From: Apostichopus japonicus
Taxonomy: Eukaryota; Echinodermata; Holothuroidea; Aspidochirotida; Stichopodidae
DNA: 64,000 nt
Reading direction: 5' to 3'
Assembly (NCBI RefSeq): GCF_037975245.1
Contig: NC_092562.1
Location: forward strand, 27,455,554-27,519,553
The notes below the pieces were generated by a model, which saw only the letters and a list, made by a program, of their open reading frames with translations, ran no database searches and had not been told where the DNA came from. Position numbers and translations under genes: made by a program. This document shows, one piece after another, positions 62,363 to 64,000 of this stretch (its first letter is position 1; each line of letters opens with the position of its first letter).

Positions 62363-64000
62363 AGTAACAAACAAGGCAGGATAAACGAGGGTCAGAGGGG
62401 CACGTGCCCTTCCAGTTTTATGCAAACATTTACCGTTTATGCACCGTTAATTAGTATATCTCGATAAAGTGGTAACTGGTTTTGTTATCGTTACAATGTG
62501 GTGTCCATTCTACTCTACCGTACACTGACTCCACATAAAAATAAATACACCTACAGGCTAGGTTAGGCAACTAATGTTTTGCACAATTTACACGAAAACA
62601 TGCCGGAAGAGAGAGCAGAAGGCTAACCATGTACATACCCAATGAACCATTGCACTGAGATACTTTTGATCGATTTACAGGATAGTGACTAGTTTCCTGC
62701 AGCGGTAAGTAATCTGCCTATTGTGTGTGGTTCAATCACCGGGAGGTGATTTTCAAACTTTGGATAGGCCTGGATATGTTGACCAAATTGCTTGCATATA
62801 GTTGTTCTGCGCAGTTAATGAATGTTCACATGTGAAGCATTCGTATTCGTTACATGAGAAATTGGGATAGGCCAACAAGCTTATTAGGCTAAATCATCAC
62901 CATACGCAGACATGGAAACACAATTAGCTTGAATTGGGCTCCATATAAGTAGCCTAGTCCTATCCTACTCCTAGGTCTTATACACTTCAATCTACGGTAG
63001 CCTTGCCTAGGGTCGTTATGTTTAAAGGCTAGGGGCATTTCGCGTAGCCTAAGTTAGGTAAAGTGTTGTTTTGAACTAGTGAGACACAGGCAACAGAAGT
63101 GGTATGATCCTACGTCAGTAAGAAAACAAATTTCAGGAAGAACTTTTAAGAAGCCTATACAAAACTGGCAAACTCTTTTGGTCAACCAGACGTAGTCCTA
63201 GCCTAAATGGCTATTCTTATTTCAGTTCATGTTCAAATTCATTAAATTAATTTCCTAAAAAGGACTGGAAATTAGTAAGATAACATTCATTAAAAACTTG
63301 TGCATTAATGGCTCACAGGGAATTCTAAGACACTCCAAACCTTTCCAATATGTGGCTTCAAGTTGTTGTAGTGTTTGTGGTGATCATGGTCATTGTCACT
63401 TTTTTGAAATTTTGTACTGGTACTGTAGGATGTAGTAGCCTAGGCTCCTTAAACCTAACTTTTTAATATAACATAATTCCATTGGAAATTTATTTCAAAT
63501 TTGACAGTAATATTTGGATGAATATTTTGAGCAGCAAAAATGTATTCAACATTGCTGTTCATGTAATCGGTCAATTGGGATAATTTTTCTTATTAATTAA
63601 TCTTAGCAATTTGCTACAGTCAATGCACATGTCTTCCCATATCATATGCTTCAAAGCACTTGTAAGAGCAGTATGAACTATTCCTAATCGTTTTCAATTG
63701 AAACAAGGGCTTTAAAGCAGGACATGAAAGTATACAAGACAACTTGATAAAAATAATGATTTAGACCTTCTGATTCTGAAAAATATAGCACTTTGAAATA
63801 CTTGCACACTTTACTAGGCTATCTGGCTAACTCTCTGTTTATCTGGTAAAGTCATGAAATTTCCAAAATGCATGTTAACTGTATTGTCACATCCCTATTC
63901 CCTACATTTACAATATTTATAGTACACTGATATATGCTCATTCATCAATATTTGAGTTTTCAGATTAAAGAGTTTTTAACAAAGTCCATGTACATTACTT
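62363..64000. other. No gene recognised
   Basis: AT-rich sequence without readable exons, long open frames or tandem repeats. Confidence 0.45.

Overview
The window looks like animal nuclear DNA. It is AT-rich and sparsely coding, with exons split by GT-AG introns, long (TA)n tracts, satellites, minisatellites and several transposon classes (Penelope-like, tyrosine-recombinase retroelement, a solo LTR, hAT-type elements, a tRNA-derived SINE). Recognisable coding exons encode parts of two-domain receptor-type protein tyrosine phosphatases (RPTPs) and fibronectin type III (FN3) domains. This combination suggests a marine invertebrate, perhaps an echinoderm such as a sea cucumber. The species call is inference only.

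Layout. 1-14300: a satellite array of ~333-bp units arranged as three higher-order repeats of 3505, 4480 and 4834 bp, each ordinary unit carrying a 25-nt near-perfect palindrome. 15017-24504 (+): the last six exons of RPTP copy 1, covering most of its membrane-distal D2 domain; its large intron holds an 84-bp minisatellite interrupted by a 1081-bp LTR-like insertion. 27928-42594 (-): RPTP copy 2, tail to tail with copy 1 and sharing its exon lengths and phases. It covers the end of D1 and all of D2, but has a broken splice acceptor and a frameshifted last exon. Its introns carry a decayed tyrosine-recombinase retroelement (28.6-30.85 kb) and a 5'-truncated Penelope-like element (34920-36208) with a 14-bp target duplication. 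42.6-45.9 kb: (TA)n tracts and hAT-like remnants where the start of D1 and the transmembrane segment would be expected. 45928-49386 (-): FN3-type exons, plausibly the ectodomain of copy 2. About 49.9-52.2 kb (+): a second, frameshifted Penelope-like element, followed by a 343-bp hAT MITE with an 8-bp target duplication. 55443-56401 (+): two intact final exons of a third RPTP copy with a nearby poly(A) signal. 56.4-64 kb: no recognisable gene; dispersed repeats, a hairpin-bearing short tandem repeat and nested TIR elements.

How it fits together. The three RPTP tails form a local paralog cluster. All end in a Tyr-x-Asn motif (YANI in copies 1 and 3, YGNI in the shifted frame of copy 2), like the Grb2-binding tail of vertebrate RPTP-alpha. 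Copies 1 and 2 have lost the Asp of the WPD loop in D2, so D2 is probably a regulatory pseudophosphatase, as in most RPTPs. No obviously new molecular system is visible. The most interesting points are the palindromic higher-order satellite, the conserved YxN tail, lesions in copy 2, precise insertion footprints of several mobile elements, and hammerhead-like motifs in both Penelope elements.
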